Shown here piece after piece: positions 1-8,675 of a DNA stretch of 64,000 nt. Each line of letters begins with the position of its first letter. Position 1 is the stretch's first letter. The notes beneath the pieces are model-generated. The model ran no database searches, was not told where the DNA came from, and was given only the letters and a program-made list of their open reading frames with translations. Source of the stretch: Bacillus pumilus (GTDB lineage Bacteria; Bacillota; Bacilli; Bacillales; Bacillaceae); assembly GCF_009937765.1 (NCBI RefSeq), contig NZ_CP047089.1:2850272-2914271 (forward strand), in the 5' to 3' direction. Made by a program: the position numbers and the translations under genes.

Positions 1-203
1 CGCGTACATGGGTAGAGTTGCTTTGGAGTGATTTTGAAACGACCTATGCAAAGGCTGGCCACAAGTATAAAGGACAGGACACAACTGAACGGATTGTCCA
101 AGAATGGATTGAGAGCTACGGTGCGCAGCTGCATTTATTCCAAAATAAACAATCAAAGGCAAACGATCATCTACAAGGGCAGAATAAAGGGTTACTTCAT
201 TAA
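1..203 (+). CDS. yfhJ: YfhJ-like WVELL protein, 3' end only
   Basis: The frame is open from base 3 and ends at a TAA at 201-203. The first visible residues read RTWVELLWSDFETTYAKAG, which carries the WVELL motif that names this small Bacillus family. The 5' end lies outside the window. YfhJ is a small protein of unknown function that sits upstream of csbB-yfhO in B. subtilis, and the neighbour here agrees. The sspK gene that follows yfhJ in B. subtilis is not visible before csbB. The family call is fairly safe; no function can be given. Confidence 0.75.
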   Translation, partial: RTWVELLWSDFETTYAKAGHKYKGQDTTERIVQEWIESYGAQLHLFQNKQSKANDHLQGQNKGLLH

Positions 204-421
204 AAGAAGGGCCCTCTCATCTTTTTCAATAAATAGGAAAATATATAAAGAAGCAAACAATTTTATGATGCAATACCCAGTCTGTGATCGGAATTACAGG
301 CTTTTTACAATGGTTAAACTTAAAATTACATTAAATTCATCTTGCTGAAAATCACTGGAAATAAAACTTTGATATAATGGAACGATTAAAGAGACATGTA
401 ATTTATGGATAATAAAAAAGG
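204..421. other. Intergenic stretch upstream of csbB
   Basis: AT-rich and without a convincing gene. The short frames here lack ribosome sites. The only clear signal is the extended -10 element at 371-378, listed separately. Confidence 0.5.
371..378 (+). promoter_or_regulatory. Candidate extended -10 promoter for csbB
   Basis: TGATATAAT fits the extended -10 pattern TGnTATAAT, about 115 bases before the preferred csbB start. No good -35 hexamer is seen at 17 bases. A second, weaker candidate is GTTTCG (422-427) with GGAATA (443-448), spacing 15, which loosely resembles a SigB promoter. SigB control of csbB is known in B. subtilis, but the match here is poor. Confidence 0.35.
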
Positions 422-493
422 GTTTCGTTTCCTGACAAAAAAGGAATAATGAACATATCAGACTATGTGAAAAAAGTGAAGAGAAGGTGCGAT

Positions 494-1477
494 ATGGAAC
501 GAGAATTGCTCTCTGTTATAATTCCTTCTTACAATGAAGGTGAAAACATCAGACGAATCTTTGAGGCACTCGAGGAAGAGTTTCGCGATTTTCATTATGA
601 CTTTGAAATCATTTTTGTGAATGATGGAAGCAAAGACAATACACTTCAATACATGAGAGAGCTCTCTCGCAAAAGTGCAAAGGTCAAATACATTTCCTTC
701 TCACGTAACTTTGGGAAGGAAGCCGCTATTCTGGCAGGACTTGAATATGCGAAGGGAGTGGCTGCGATCATCATGGACGCCGACTTGCAGCACCCAACGT
801 ATTTGATTCAAGACTTCGTCAGAGGATATGAAGAAGGCTACCACCAAGTCATTGCCAAACGGAACCGTAAAGGAGACAGCAAGCTTCGCTCTTACTTATC
901 ATCCATGTACTATAAAGTGATGAACAAGGTAGTCGAAGTGGACTTGCGTGATGGTGTCGGAGATTTCCGTTTAATTTCTCGCCAAGCAATCGATGCATTG
1001 CTTCAGCTAAAAGAAGGAAATCGTTTTTCAAAAGGGCTTTTTTGCTGGATTGGGTTTGAAGAAAAAGTGATCTATTATGAAAATGTAGAAAGACAGCATG
1101 GTGATACAAAATGGTCACTAAAGAAGTTGTTTAACTACGGCATAGATGGCGTCATTTCTTTTAACAACCGCCCGCTGCGTATTTGTTTTTATACTGGCAT
1201 ACTGATCTTATTCCTTTCTTTGATTTACATCGTGGCCACCTTTATTCAAATCGTCAGAACGGGCGTGATGGTACCTGGTTATTTCACTTTAATATCGGCT
1301 GTACTTTTCCTCGGAGGTGTCCAGCTTTTGAGTCTAGGTGTGATTGGAGAATATATTGGCCGCATTTATTATGAAACGAAAAAGAGGCCGCATTATTTGA
1401 TCCAAGAATCAAATGTCATGCAGCAAGAGACAAGCTCTAAGGAACAAGACCGAGTGTTAACACAGTTATTTAAATAA
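494..1477 (+). CDS. csbB: CsbB, membrane GT2 glycosyltransferase
   Basis: 327 residues, close to B. subtilis CsbB. The N-terminal half is a GT-A (family 2) domain with SVIIPSYNEGEN at the start and the metal-binding motif MDADLQHP near residue 93. Two membrane helices follow near residues 215-290. The start is taken at 494 because GAGAAGG lies just upstream; the ATG at 449 has no ribosome site. In B. subtilis CsbB loads GlcNAc onto undecaprenyl phosphate, which feeds lipoteichoic acid glycosylation by YfhO, encoded next. A hairpin terminator separates the two genes, so they may be expressed partly independently. Confidence 0.9.
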   Translation: MERELLSVIIPSYNEGENIRRIFEALEEEFRDFHYDFEIIFVNDGSKDNTLQYMRELSRKSAKVKYISFSRNFGKEAAILAGLEYAKGVAAIIMDADLQHPTYLIQDFVRGYEEGYHQVIAKRNRKGDSKLRSYLSSMYYKVMNKVVEVDLRDGVGDFRLISRQAIDALLQLKEGNRFSKGLFCWIGFEEKVIYYENVERQHGDTKWSLKKLFNYGIDGVISFNNRPLRICFYTGILILFLSLIYIVATFIQIVRTGVMVPGYFTLISAVLFLGGVQLLSLGVIGEYIGRIYYETKKRPHYLIQESNVMQQETSSKEQDRVLTQLFK

Positions 1478-1490
1478 CGTGGAGTCAAAT

Positions 1491-1528
1491 AACCGGCAAG
1501 CACGTATCGCTTGCTGGGTTGTTTTGTT
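1491..1528 (+). terminator. Terminator between csbB and yfhO
   Basis: Arms AACCGGCAAGC and GCTTGCTGGGTT pair across a short loop, with one bulge, and are followed by a T-rich tract (GTTTTGTTTC). Confidence 0.7.
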
Positions 1529-1564
1529 TCAAAGAACAATGGATCTTTTGTGGAAAGGATTTAG

Positions 1565-4159
1565 ATGATGAAACGTAGATGGATAATCATTGGAATGTGC
1601 CTCATTCTTGCATTATTAGGCCACTCCTTTTTCTTATATGAATATACGCAAGGCCGGTACATGACAGGAGATGGAGACGGGATCTCACAAATGCTCCCTT
1701 TTAAAAAGCTGCTTTACGATGAATATGTCAAAGGGAATTTCTTTTATTCCTATCAATTCGGTCTAGGCGGCGGTACATACACGCAATTAGGGTATTATTT
1801 CACAACGTCGACGGTTTTTATGGTGACAGTCGCTGTCGTCTGGCTGATGAATACGCTTCATCTCATACAGTCAACGGATATTCATTTCTGGGCAAATGCC
1901 GTGATTTGGCTGAGTGTGATCAAGCTGACGCTTATTCTTTTCATCGCTTACCGTGTGCTTCTTTCAATGGTTCAAAATAGACTAGGTGCCCTGACAGGTG
2001 CCGCAATTTATGGACTATCTATTGTATATTTCCGGCATCAAACGTTTTGGGAATTTTTCACCGACAGCATGATGTGGCTTCCGCTACTTGTACTTGGGGT
2101 GGAGCGGATTTTCAAAACAGGTAAGCCGGCTTGGTTTATTGCGGCTTGCAGTCTCATGCTGATCAACAATTTTTACTTTGCTTATATTCACTTTATCTTT
2201 TTAGCGATCTATCTTGTCTTCAGATATATGATCAAGCTGCGAAGTGAGGAGCGCGGGTGGAAGGTGTTTTGGACCCTTGCGATCTCTACACTGTTATCCT
2301 TTGGGATTAGTGCCGCCTTTTTTATCCCGTCTGTTTATGGCTTTCTTAACAATATAAGACCGCCGTATGAACAGGCGATTCCTTGGTTCGAGCTGCATGA
2401 TCATCTGCTGTTTACGAGCAGGGTGTATTTATTACCTGTGATCTTTCTCATTTGTATGTTCCTCGTTCCGCTTTACCGGAACAGATGGTTTTTCATGTTC
2501 ACATCGATCAGTATCCTGCTCATTATTTTTCACTTTAGCCCGAAGATAGCGAGTGTATTTAATGGTTTTTCAGCACCACAGTACAGGTTTGAATACATTC
2601 TTGCCTTTACAGTTGGAGCGGTCGTTGCCATCACGATCAAGCATTTCTCGCAAATCGAGTGGAAGTGGAAAAAGCGTGCGGTCTTAGGCGCTTGGATCGT
2701 GTTCCTTCTTGCAGTCGCCCTTTCAGAACGAGCAAAGGGAAACATGGATGTCGTTGTGTTTACAGGTATAGGACTGCTTGTCATTAGCTTGTTCTTCCTA
2801 TGGATGCATGCGGAAAAACGTCAGCATCTTCGTCTCTTTTCTGCAGTGCTCATCGTTGTCAGCCTAATGACAGCAGGCGTGTATCAGCAGGGCTACTTAT
2901 CTGAAAGAAGCAATATAAAGAGCGTATCAGATACGTATCTGAATAGTGAGGCATATGCTGGACATGAGCAAATGAAGCTCATTCAGCAGATTCAAAGCCG
3001 CTCTTCAAAAGACCCGCTCGCTCGGATTGATTGGATGAATGGCGTGCGAAACAATACCCCATTATTTGAAGGCTTCCAGGGCATGAGTGTGTATTCAAGT
3101 ATATTGAATCAGCATTTGCTCAATTTCTACTGGAATGACCTGCAAATCGATATGGGGCGGGAAAGTGTCAGCCGGTATGCAACAATGGGGGATAGGGCGA
3201 ATTTATACAGTCTGACCTACGGGAAGTATTATATGAGAAACAGTATGATGCCTTACTCACCGCCAGCTTATTTTAAGCCAATCTTGAAAAGTGAGCATTA
3301 TGAGGTATATGAAAATACACGGTCACTGCCATTTGCAAGAACAACGAGCACCATTTATTCAGAACAATCATTAAAGAATGCCTCAGCACTTGATAGAGAG
3401 CATGCGATGCTGCAAGGCATCATTTTAAACAAAAAAGGAAACGCTGAAATCGAGCGTGCGCAAGATCGAGTCAAAGATACGAATATCCATACGGAACAAG
3501 CTGTATACGAACATGGCGTGCTTGATGTATACGGAGAAATGGGCGGTCTGAATATCACACTACCAGATGACATCGCTCGCGCTGGGGATGTGTATGTGAG
3601 CTTTTATGTGAAACGGACAGATCGTAACGAAGGATTTCAGTTATCCGTTGACGACTATGTCACATCACGAAAAAGCAATACATCCATCTACAAAACTGGC
3701 GTCAATGAAGTGACGATTCGGGTCCCTGCGGAAAAAATCCTCTCCATTCGAGTACCAAAAGGGACATATGAGCTCAATCAACTGAAGCTGTATCATGAAC
3801 CTTACCGCGTCCTAGAGAAAGCATATGAAAAAGAAAAACTGGATGATGGCAGCCAGCAGGTGAAACTTAAAAATAACCGCTTTACGATTTCATATGAGAA
3901 CAAGCGCGGCGATGATTATATGATTCTGCCTGTTCCATATGAAAAAGGCTGGGAGCTCACGGTGAACGGACACAAAACCGATATTGAACAAGCCAACTAC
4001 ACGTTTATTGGTTTTCCAATAGAAAAAGGAAAAAACGAGATTGTGCTAACCTACTATCCGCCTTATATCAGAATTCTCGCATTGATTTCACTCGTCAGTT
4101 TGATTGGTGCGATCCTCTATGCACGGAGAAAACACAAGAAACACCACTTTTCAGCATAA
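1565..4159 (+). CDS. yfhO: YfhO, membrane glycosyltransferase for lipoteichoic acid
   Basis: 864 residues, dominated by many hydrophobic segments (about residues 5-460) followed by a soluble region and one C-terminal helix near 840-858. This matches the YfhO family (GT-C fold). In B. subtilis YfhO is proposed to transfer GlcNAc from the lipid carrier made by CsbB onto lipoteichoic acid outside the cell. The start ATGATG is preceded by AAAGGA; the second ATG is equally possible. The stop codon lies inside the terminator hairpin. The family call is firm; the substrate rests on B. subtilis work. Confidence 0.88.
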   Translation: MMKRRWIIIGMCLILALLGHSFFLYEYTQGRYMTGDGDGISQMLPFKKLLYDEYVKGNFFYSYQFGLGGGTYTQLGYYFTTSTVFMVTVAVVWLMNTLHLIQSTDIHFWANAVIWLSVIKLTLILFIAYRVLLSMVQNRLGALTGAAIYGLSIVYFRHQTFWEFFTDSMMWLPLLVLGVERIFKTGKPAWFIAACSLMLINNFYFAYIHFIFLAIYLVFRYMIKLRSEERGWKVFWTLAISTLLSFGISAAFFIPSVYGFLNNIRPPYEQAIPWFELHDHLLFTSRVYLLPVIFLICMFLVPLYRNRWFFMFTSISILLIIFHFSPKIASVFNGFSAPQYRFEYILAFTVGAVVAITIKHFSQIEWKWKKRAVLGAWIVFLLAVALSERAKGNMDVVVFTGIGLLVISLFFLWMHAEKRQHLRLFSAVLIVVSLMTAGVYQQGYLSERSNIKSVSDTYLNSEAYAGHEQMKLIQQIQSRSSKDPLARIDWMNGVRNNTPLFEGFQGMSVYSSILNQHLLNFYWNDLQIDMGRESVSRYATMGDRANLYSLTYGKYYMRNSMMPYSPPAYFKPILKSEHYEVYENTRSLPFARTTSTIYSEQSLKNASALDREHAMLQGIILNKKGNAEIERAQDRVKDTNIHTEQAVYEHGVLDVYGEMGGLNITLPDDIARAGDVYVSFYVKRTDRNEGFQLSVDDYVTSRKSNTSIYKTGVNEVTIRVPAEKILSIRVPKGTYELNQLKLYHEPYRVLEKAYEKEKLDDGSQQVKLKNNRFTISYENKRGDDYMILPVPYEKGWELTVNGHKTDIEQANYTFIGFPIEKGKNEIVLTYYPPYIRILALISLVSLIGAILYARRKHKKHHFSA

Positions 4160-4174
4160 GTGGTGTTTTTTTTC
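4141..4174 (+). terminator. yfhO terminator
   Basis: ACACCACTT pairs with AAGTGGTGT, followed by a run of T. The yfhO stop codon lies in the loop and 3' arm. The next gene converges from the other strand. Confidence 0.85.
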
Positions 4175-4181
4175 TTTCATC

Positions 4182-5315
4182 TCATACGTAAGTTTCTTCA
4201 TCCCATTCAATCGTGTATTCGTTCATTTTTTTATCAATATCGTTTTGAATACTCATGTGCTGAAATAGCGCATTCAATTCTTCTGTCCTCTTTCTTCGAT
4301 CCTTTTCATAATAATAGAACGCATCTCGATAATCATGATCCCTTAGCATCTTTGCTATGAGCATGGCATCTTCTAGACTATATGATGCTCCTTGACCAAC
4401 AAAAGGATTCGCCGTATGTACCGCATCACCTACAAGAACAACACGTCCTTTTGACCACACAGAGAGGTTCTTGATTTCATAAATACTTCTTGGGAAAAAC
4501 ATCTCTGTATGATCGATAATGGCAAAAAGGTGCTTCGGAATATTCCAGCCTTCCATTTGTTTATATAATAACTGTAAGATTGTTTCTTTATTGGCTTTCT
4601 CAAAATGTTTTGTAGGTAACTTCTCAGGACACTGAGAGAAAGCTTGCCATAAAATATTCATTTTATTTGTTGGATGCGCTTTCCCAAAAATGAATTGAAA
4701 GTTTCCGTCATTGTAAAAATAACTTGTTGCCTCATCCAATACAAAATCCTTCACAAACGATACTCCTTGTAGTCCCCAAAAACCGCTATAGTCTAATTTA
4801 GCATTAAACGCAATAGCCTCTCTTGTTTTAGAAAAAGTTCCATCTGCTCCTATTACGATATCACCTGTTATCACAGTTTCATCTTCAAAAAGAACCTGAA
4901 CGGAATGAGGCTGCTGTTTGATCGAGGTTAACTTTTTGTTGTATTTCACTTCTATTCCTTGGCGGTGAACTTCTTTTAAAAGTGATTGGATGATTTGGTC
5001 TCTCATGACGTTCAGTAAAGGGGCATCATAATATTTTTCACTATAATTGTAAAAGATCGCTTCTACTTCATTTTCACTGTTTATTTGCTGGATCTTCTTT
5101 ATCACGGTTGCATTTGCTATCACTTCATTTTTACACCCGATTCCATCCAAAATCTTTACCCCATTTGGAGACAGTAAAAAACCTGCTCCTGTTTCTAATT
5201 CTTCATCTGACCTGCTTTCATAAATCGTACTTTCCATTCCAGCCTTTTTTAAAAATAACGCAGTAGCCAATCCTGCTACACCACTGCCGATAATAATCAC
5301 ATTTTGAGATTTCAT
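4182..5315 (-). CDS. FAD-dependent monooxygenase (UbiH/PHBH class)
   Basis: 377 residues with the three marks of group A flavoprotein monooxygenases: an N-terminal dinucleotide motif IIGSGVAGLATALFLKK, a DG motif in IVIGADGTFSKTR (about residue 155), and a GD motif in VVLVGDAVHTANPFVGQGA (about residue 298). The enzyme should hydroxylate an aromatic or similar small molecule using NAD(P)H and oxygen; the substrate cannot be read from sequence. AGGAGG lies before the ATG. A strong palindrome of TetR-operator type sits 19-40 bases upstream, so the gene is probably induced by a ligand. No regulator gene lies nearby. It is absent from the B. subtilis yfhO-yfhP interval. Confidence 0.82.
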   Translation of the reverse strand: MKSQNVIIIGSGVAGLATALFLKKAGMESTIYESRSDEELETGAGFLLSPNGVKILDGIGCKNEVIANATVIKKIQQINSENEVEAIFYNYSEKYYDAPLLNVMRDQIIQSLLKEVHRQGIEVKYNKKLTSIKQQPHSVQVLFEDETVITGDIVIGADGTFSKTREAIAFNAKLDYSGFWGLQGVSFVKDFVLDEATSYFYNDGNFQFIFGKAHPTNKMNILWQAFSQCPEKLPTKHFEKANKETILQLLYKQMEGWNIPKHLFAIIDHTEMFFPRSIYEIKNLSVWSKGRVVLVGDAVHTANPFVGQGASYSLEDAMLIAKMLRDHDYRDAFYYYEKDRRKRTEELNALFQHMSIQNDIDKKMNEYTIEWDEETYV

Positions 5316-5333
5316 TATTTTACCTCCTATTTC

Positions 5334-5355
5334 ATAAACAGACCGGTCGGTTTAT
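5334..5355. promoter_or_regulatory. TetR-type operator palindrome
   Basis: A 22-base palindrome with core GACCGGTC and arms ATAAAC and GTTTAT, with one mismatched pair. GACC-GGTC centres are common in operators of TetR-family repressors. It lies between the likely promoter and the ribosome site of the monooxygenase gene. Binding by a TetR protein is inferred. Confidence 0.6.
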
Positions 5356-5521
5356 TTTAGTGCAAAAAAATAAGCTTTTTCATATAGGACAGAGTATCGC
5401 AATTCCCCCTTTTCATTTGGTAATTAAAGTATATGATAATATGTTATAAACGATTTAGCAAGAATGAAACTAACCAATTTCTAATCAACTTCTTTTAAAA
5501 ACATGAAGGGGATAACAAAAC

Positions 5522-5989
5522 ATGAACAAAGACACCGTGATAAAACACTATGAACACACCCTTGAATGGGTACAGTCATTAGTGGAAGTAACAGACGAAA
5601 AATGGCGTAGCGCCATCGCTGATGGAAAGTGGAGCATTGCTGAGATCATCGCACATTTCGTTCCGTGGGATGAATTTATTTTACACGATCGCCTAAAGGA
5701 ATTTTGGAACGATCGGGCCTTATGTAAGGCACCGGATGTGCATGAAATGAATCGACAGTCAGCTGAAAGGGCAAGGCACGAAGAGAGAAGCGCGACGATC
5801 GGTCGGTTTATTGCTGTCAGAACAGAATTGCTTCAAGAAATGAAGAAAATCGAAGCATCTCGCTGGACTACACCCTTTCTGATCGGTCAAACCGAGCTGA
5901 CGTTATCAAGTTATTTTCCAGGTTTGATTAAGCATAATCTTCATCATATGGAGCAGGTCAAACAAGCGCTCTCCACAAAAAGAAGATAG
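5522..5989 (+). CDS. DinB-like four-helix protein
   Basis: 155 residues. The pattern is that of the DinB/YfiT-like metalloprotein superfamily: a histidine in the second helix (IIAHFVPWDEF, H45) and two in the last helix (IKHNLHHMEQV, H138 and H142) would form the metal site. Members include damage-inducible proteins of unknown role and bacillithiol or mycothiol S-transferases. AAGGGGATAACAAAAC lies before the ATG. It converges on the yvrL-like gene with a 7-base gap. It is not part of the B. subtilis order here and looks like an accessory gene. No specific function is claimed. Confidence 0.7.
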   Translation: MNKDTVIKHYEHTLEWVQSLVEVTDEKWRSAIADGKWSIAEIIAHFVPWDEFILHDRLKEFWNDRALCKAPDVHEMNRQSAERARHEERSATIGRFIAVRTELLQEMKKIEASRWTTPFLIGQTELTLSSYFPGLIKHNLHHMEQVKQALSTKRR

Positions 5990-5996
5990 AGAGTCA

Positions 5997-6416
5997 CTAA
6001 GCTTCTTTCTCAAATGGAAACGTCGCATAATCAAACAAAAAATGAAATAGCCAAAGACTCATGGCAAAGAGAATTTCTTCAGAAGTAGTCAGCAAAATGC
6101 CGTCAACCAATTCGTCTGATACATAGACAGCACCCCAATTAAACAAAAGATGAAATAAAACAGCATAGAAAACGATAGATCGTTTTTTGGACCGACACTT
6201 GCGAACAAACCGCATGAGCACGTGTTCCAGATGTTCAAAAGAGATTCCGAGTACAACATAGATGCCCATAAACAGTAGTAGCGATAAAATCGATTGATAA
6301 AAAGCACCCGTCAAATGAAAGAACAGCACACAAAACAACAAAAATATGTAACAGACAGCCGACGTCGCCATCAGCCACTTCAACCCTTGCCATAAAGCGT
6401 GAACAGATTGTTGCAT
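5997..6416 (-). CDS. yvrL: YvrL-like membrane regulator of SigO
   Basis: 139 residues with about four hydrophobic helices and a basic loop (RKCRSKKR) in the middle. The start at 6416 is chosen because AAAGGAGTG lies 10 bases upstream; an ATG further upstream (6533) would overlap oxdC and has no ribosome site. Size, topology and position beside oxdC, yvrJ, sigO and rsoA match YvrL, which in B. subtilis is a membrane-bound negative regulator of SigO-RsoA. The identification leans on context more than on residue-level recall. Confidence 0.65.
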   Translation of the reverse strand: MQQSVHALWQGLKWLMATSAVCYIFLLFCVLFFHLTGAFYQSILSLLLFMGIYVVLGISFEHLEHVLMRFVRKCRSKKRSIVFYAVLFHLLFNWGAVYVSDELVDGILLTTSEEILFAMSLWLFHFLFDYATFPFEKEA

Positions 6417-6446
6417 GGGTAAACAACACTCCTTTACATGAAGATA

Positions 6447-6474
6447 CCTGCAAAAAGGACAGCCTTTTTGCAGG
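6447..6474. terminator. Perfect hairpin between oxdC and yvrL
   Basis: CCTGCAAAAAGG and CCTTTTTGCAGG form a perfect 12-bp stem with a 4-base loop. It lies just after the oxdC stop on the minus strand. There is no T run after the stem, so it may be an attenuator or an mRNA-stabilising hairpin rather than a full terminator. Confidence 0.55.
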
Positions 6475-6483
6475 AAGGTGGAA

Positions 6484-7647
6484 TTAATCCTCTTTTTTAG
6501 GTGCAGCGATGACAGGGTGTTTTTCAGTATCAAGCAATTTCAAGAATTCTTCACCTTGATCTAAATGATCAAGAACAAGCTGTTTCGGTGTGACCGCAAG
6601 CCACTGATTGAGCGAGATATCTGCATAATGGTCGCTCTTGAAGATTTCTAAGAAATACAGCGGTTCGTCACCTGTATTTTCTACATAATGCCCCATCGCA
6701 AATGGCACATAGCCAACGTCTCCCGCCTGATAGTTGAAGGTTCTCGCATGTCCATCAGAAGCAAATACCGTCATTCGAGCTTTTCCAGAAATGAAATATT
6801 GCCATTCATCCGTATTTGGATGCCAGTGCAGCTCACGAATGGCGCCTGGATCGACTTTCACTAGAGCAGAGGCAATCGTTTTAGACGCTTTGAAATTGGT
6901 AGAATCCGCAATCCACACTTGTCCACCGCTTGACGTAATCGGTTCTTGCTTTAACAACTCATATTTAAAGGAATTTGGGACTTCACCTTGCTCTGTTTTC
7001 ACCTTGTCACACTCAAGGGAACCAGGAATTCCTTGCTGGAAAATATACTTCTCTTTCTCTGGCAGTTTCTCAAATTGCTCCTTTGTCATTCCAAAGTTTT
7101 GGAGCACAACTTCCTCTGGCGTATGGGCAAGCCAATCAGTCACTTGGAACGTACTATTTTCAGAGAAGGAACCATCATCAAACACAAGCAAGAATTCAGC
7201 TCCCGGTTCAAGTGCTTGAATAGAATGCGGCAAGCCGGAAGGGAAGTACCACAAATCACCCTCGGTCACATCCTCTGTAAAATTGCGTCCCTCTGCATCA
7301 ACCGATGTAATTCGGGCTTCCCCATAAATCATGTACGCCCATTCCGCTTCTTTATGCCAGTGCAGCTCGCGAATTGCACCAGGCTTTAGCCGCATGTTCA
7401 CAGAGGCAAGACTTTTAGAGATTGGCAGTTCACGTACCGTGACTTCTCTGGCGTAACCGCCTTTTTCTAAACGGTTGTGCGTATCAGAAAAAGAATATTT
7501 CATGTTGGGAACCGTTCCATGATCGGTTTCTGGTGGCGTGAGCATATCTGGGTTTTGTCTGTCTCGCTCGAGATTACGTGGAATTTTGACCGTTGCACCT
7601 TTTTCTCCTCGAATCGGCTGCGGTACACCATTTTGTTTTTCACTCAT
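6484..7647 (-). CDS. oxdC: OxdC oxalate decarboxylase (bicupin)
   Basis: 387 residues with two cupin domains. The N-terminal manganese site is HWHKEAE (H96, H98, E102) with H141. The lid motif is SENS at 162-165, which marks decarboxylase rather than oxidase activity, with E163 as the proton donor. The second cupin shows HWHPNTDEW. Numbering is one above B. subtilis OxdC. The reaction is oxalate to formate plus CO2, which consumes a proton and helps at low pH. The start at 7647 follows AAAGGGGA; the upstream ATG at 7668 would place the ribosome site inside the gene. In B. subtilis this gene is a SigO-RsoA target, and sigO-rsoA lies next door. Confidence 0.93.
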   Translation of the reverse strand: MSEKQNGVPQPIRGEKGATVKIPRNLERDRQNPDMLTPPETDHGTVPNMKYSFSDTHNRLEKGGYAREVTVRELPISKSLASVNMRLKPGAIRELHWHKEAEWAYMIYGEARITSVDAEGRNFTEDVTEGDLWYFPSGLPHSIQALEPGAEFLLVFDDGSFSENSTFQVTDWLAHTPEEVVLQNFGMTKEQFEKLPEKEKYIFQQGIPGSLECDKVKTEQGEVPNSFKYELLKQEPITSSGGQVWIADSTNFKASKTIASALVKVDPGAIRELHWHPNTDEWQYFISGKARMTVFASDGHARTFNYQAGDVGYVPFAMGHYVENTGDEPLYFLEIFKSDHYADISLNQWLAVTPKQLVLDHLDQGEEFLKLLDTEKHPVIAAPKKED

Positions 7648-7741
7648 GATAAAATCCCCTTTCAACATCGTATTGTGTGAGGTGACAAAAGGTCTTTCAT
7701 TTCGTCCTCGTTTTCATAAGGTGAAACGAATCAAGAAGATG

Positions 7742-7906
7742 TCAATCTGATTCATCATTTTTTTGAACAGCGACCAATCGTTGGATGAGTTTGCTTAATT
7801 CATCAAACTTTCGTTCAAAACGTGTCAGCAAGTAAACTGTCAAAATGGCAGGAAAGCCAGCTTGACCGAGCTGCTTCAGCCATTCCTCCGAAAAAAAGGT
7901 CTCCAT
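7742..7906 (-). CDS. yvrJ: YvrJ-family small protein
   Basis: 54 residues, starting METFFSEEWLKQLGQAGF. One hydrophobic segment (about residues 17-28) is followed by a charged amphipathic helix. GGAGGTGAG lies before the ATG. It is cotranscribed with oxdC, as yvrJ is in B. subtilis, and faces sigO divergently. Its function is unknown. Confidence 0.8.
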   Translation of the reverse strand: METFFSEEWLKQLGQAGFPAILTVYLLTRFERKFDELSKLIQRLVAVQKNDESD

Positions 7907-8072
7907 TTGTCTCACCTCCCAGCGGATGCTCGTCTTCTCTATAAGTGGTATGAAAGAAGAAATAGGAAATCAAAGGGGGAGAAAATGAATCATTAGACCC
8001 GTCTCACAAAGTTTACTTTTTTTAACTTTTGTCCACTTAATGCAAGTAGAGAGAACAAAGGGGAGGATGCAC

Positions 8073-8675
8073 ATGGATTATCGGCTGTTATTGAAAGCAA
8101 AATGGAATGAAATCATTGATCACCCACTCATTCAGCAATTTTTAAGCAACCCTAAAAACCAGCAGCTGCTCCGGCAAGTCATGGAAGAGCCAAACGAAGA
8201 AAATGCGAAAAAACTAGATTCCGAGTTCAAGCAGTTTTATCAAAAAATCCGCATCATCAAGTATATTTCCACAATGATCCGCATCTTTTCAGTCGACTTT
8301 GACAAACGAGTCAAAAAAAAGCAGCAGCGTTTTCCGCTCATACTCGATCATCCTGATACGCAAGAAGTGAAAGATCCTGTTCAAACAGATACGTATGAAG
8401 CCGTGCTCTTCAACCAGCAAGACTTAGGGGAGCACCTGCAAGACAAAAGATTGTACAAGGCCTACCAGCAGCTCACAGACAAACAAAAAATGGTCTTAAC
8501 CCATATTTATGTTGAAGGTCAAACAATGAAAGAAATAGCCGACCGGCTAGGCGAAACGAGACAAAACATCTCAAACATCCACAAAAAAGCGCTCAACAAA
8601 CTAAAAGAAGAAACAGGGGGAGATGTCCGTGAACGAAGAAAAAATGACGAATGGAGAAATGGAAGAACTCATTGA
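8073..8675 (+). CDS. sigO: SigO (YvrI) alternative sigma factor subunit
   Basis: 200 residues. The C-terminal part (about 135-185) is a sigma region 4 helix-turn-helix: LTDKQKMVLTHIYVEGQT then MKEIADRLGETRQNISNIHK. The start at 8073 follows AAAGGGGAGG; earlier ATGs at 8040 and 8067 are poorly placed. In B. subtilis SigO (YvrI) acts only with RsoA, the two sharing the work of one sigma factor, and they switch on oxdC and their own operon under acid or cell-wall stress. The divergent oxdC-yvrJ genes and the overlapping rsoA fit. The promoter it recognises was not identified here. Confidence 0.88.
   Translation: MDYRLLLKAKWNEIIDHPLIQQFLSNPKNQQLLRQVMEEPNEENAKKLDSEFKQFYQKIRIIKYISTMIRIFSVDFDKRVKKKQQRFPLILDHPDTQEVKDPVQTDTYEAVLFNQQDLGEHLQDKRLYKAYQQLTDKQKMVLTHIYVEGQTMKEIADRLGETRQNISNIHKKALNKLKEETGGDVRERRKNDEWRNGRTH

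Noticed and set aside
449..493. Longer N-terminus of CsbB from ATG 449
   Set aside because: No ribosome site before 449, while GAGAAGG serves ATG 494 and gives the usual length.
6734..7219. Plus-strand frame of 161 codons antisense to oxdC
   Set aside because: oxdC is a clear conserved enzyme on the other strand; the antisense frame has atypical composition and no ribosome site.
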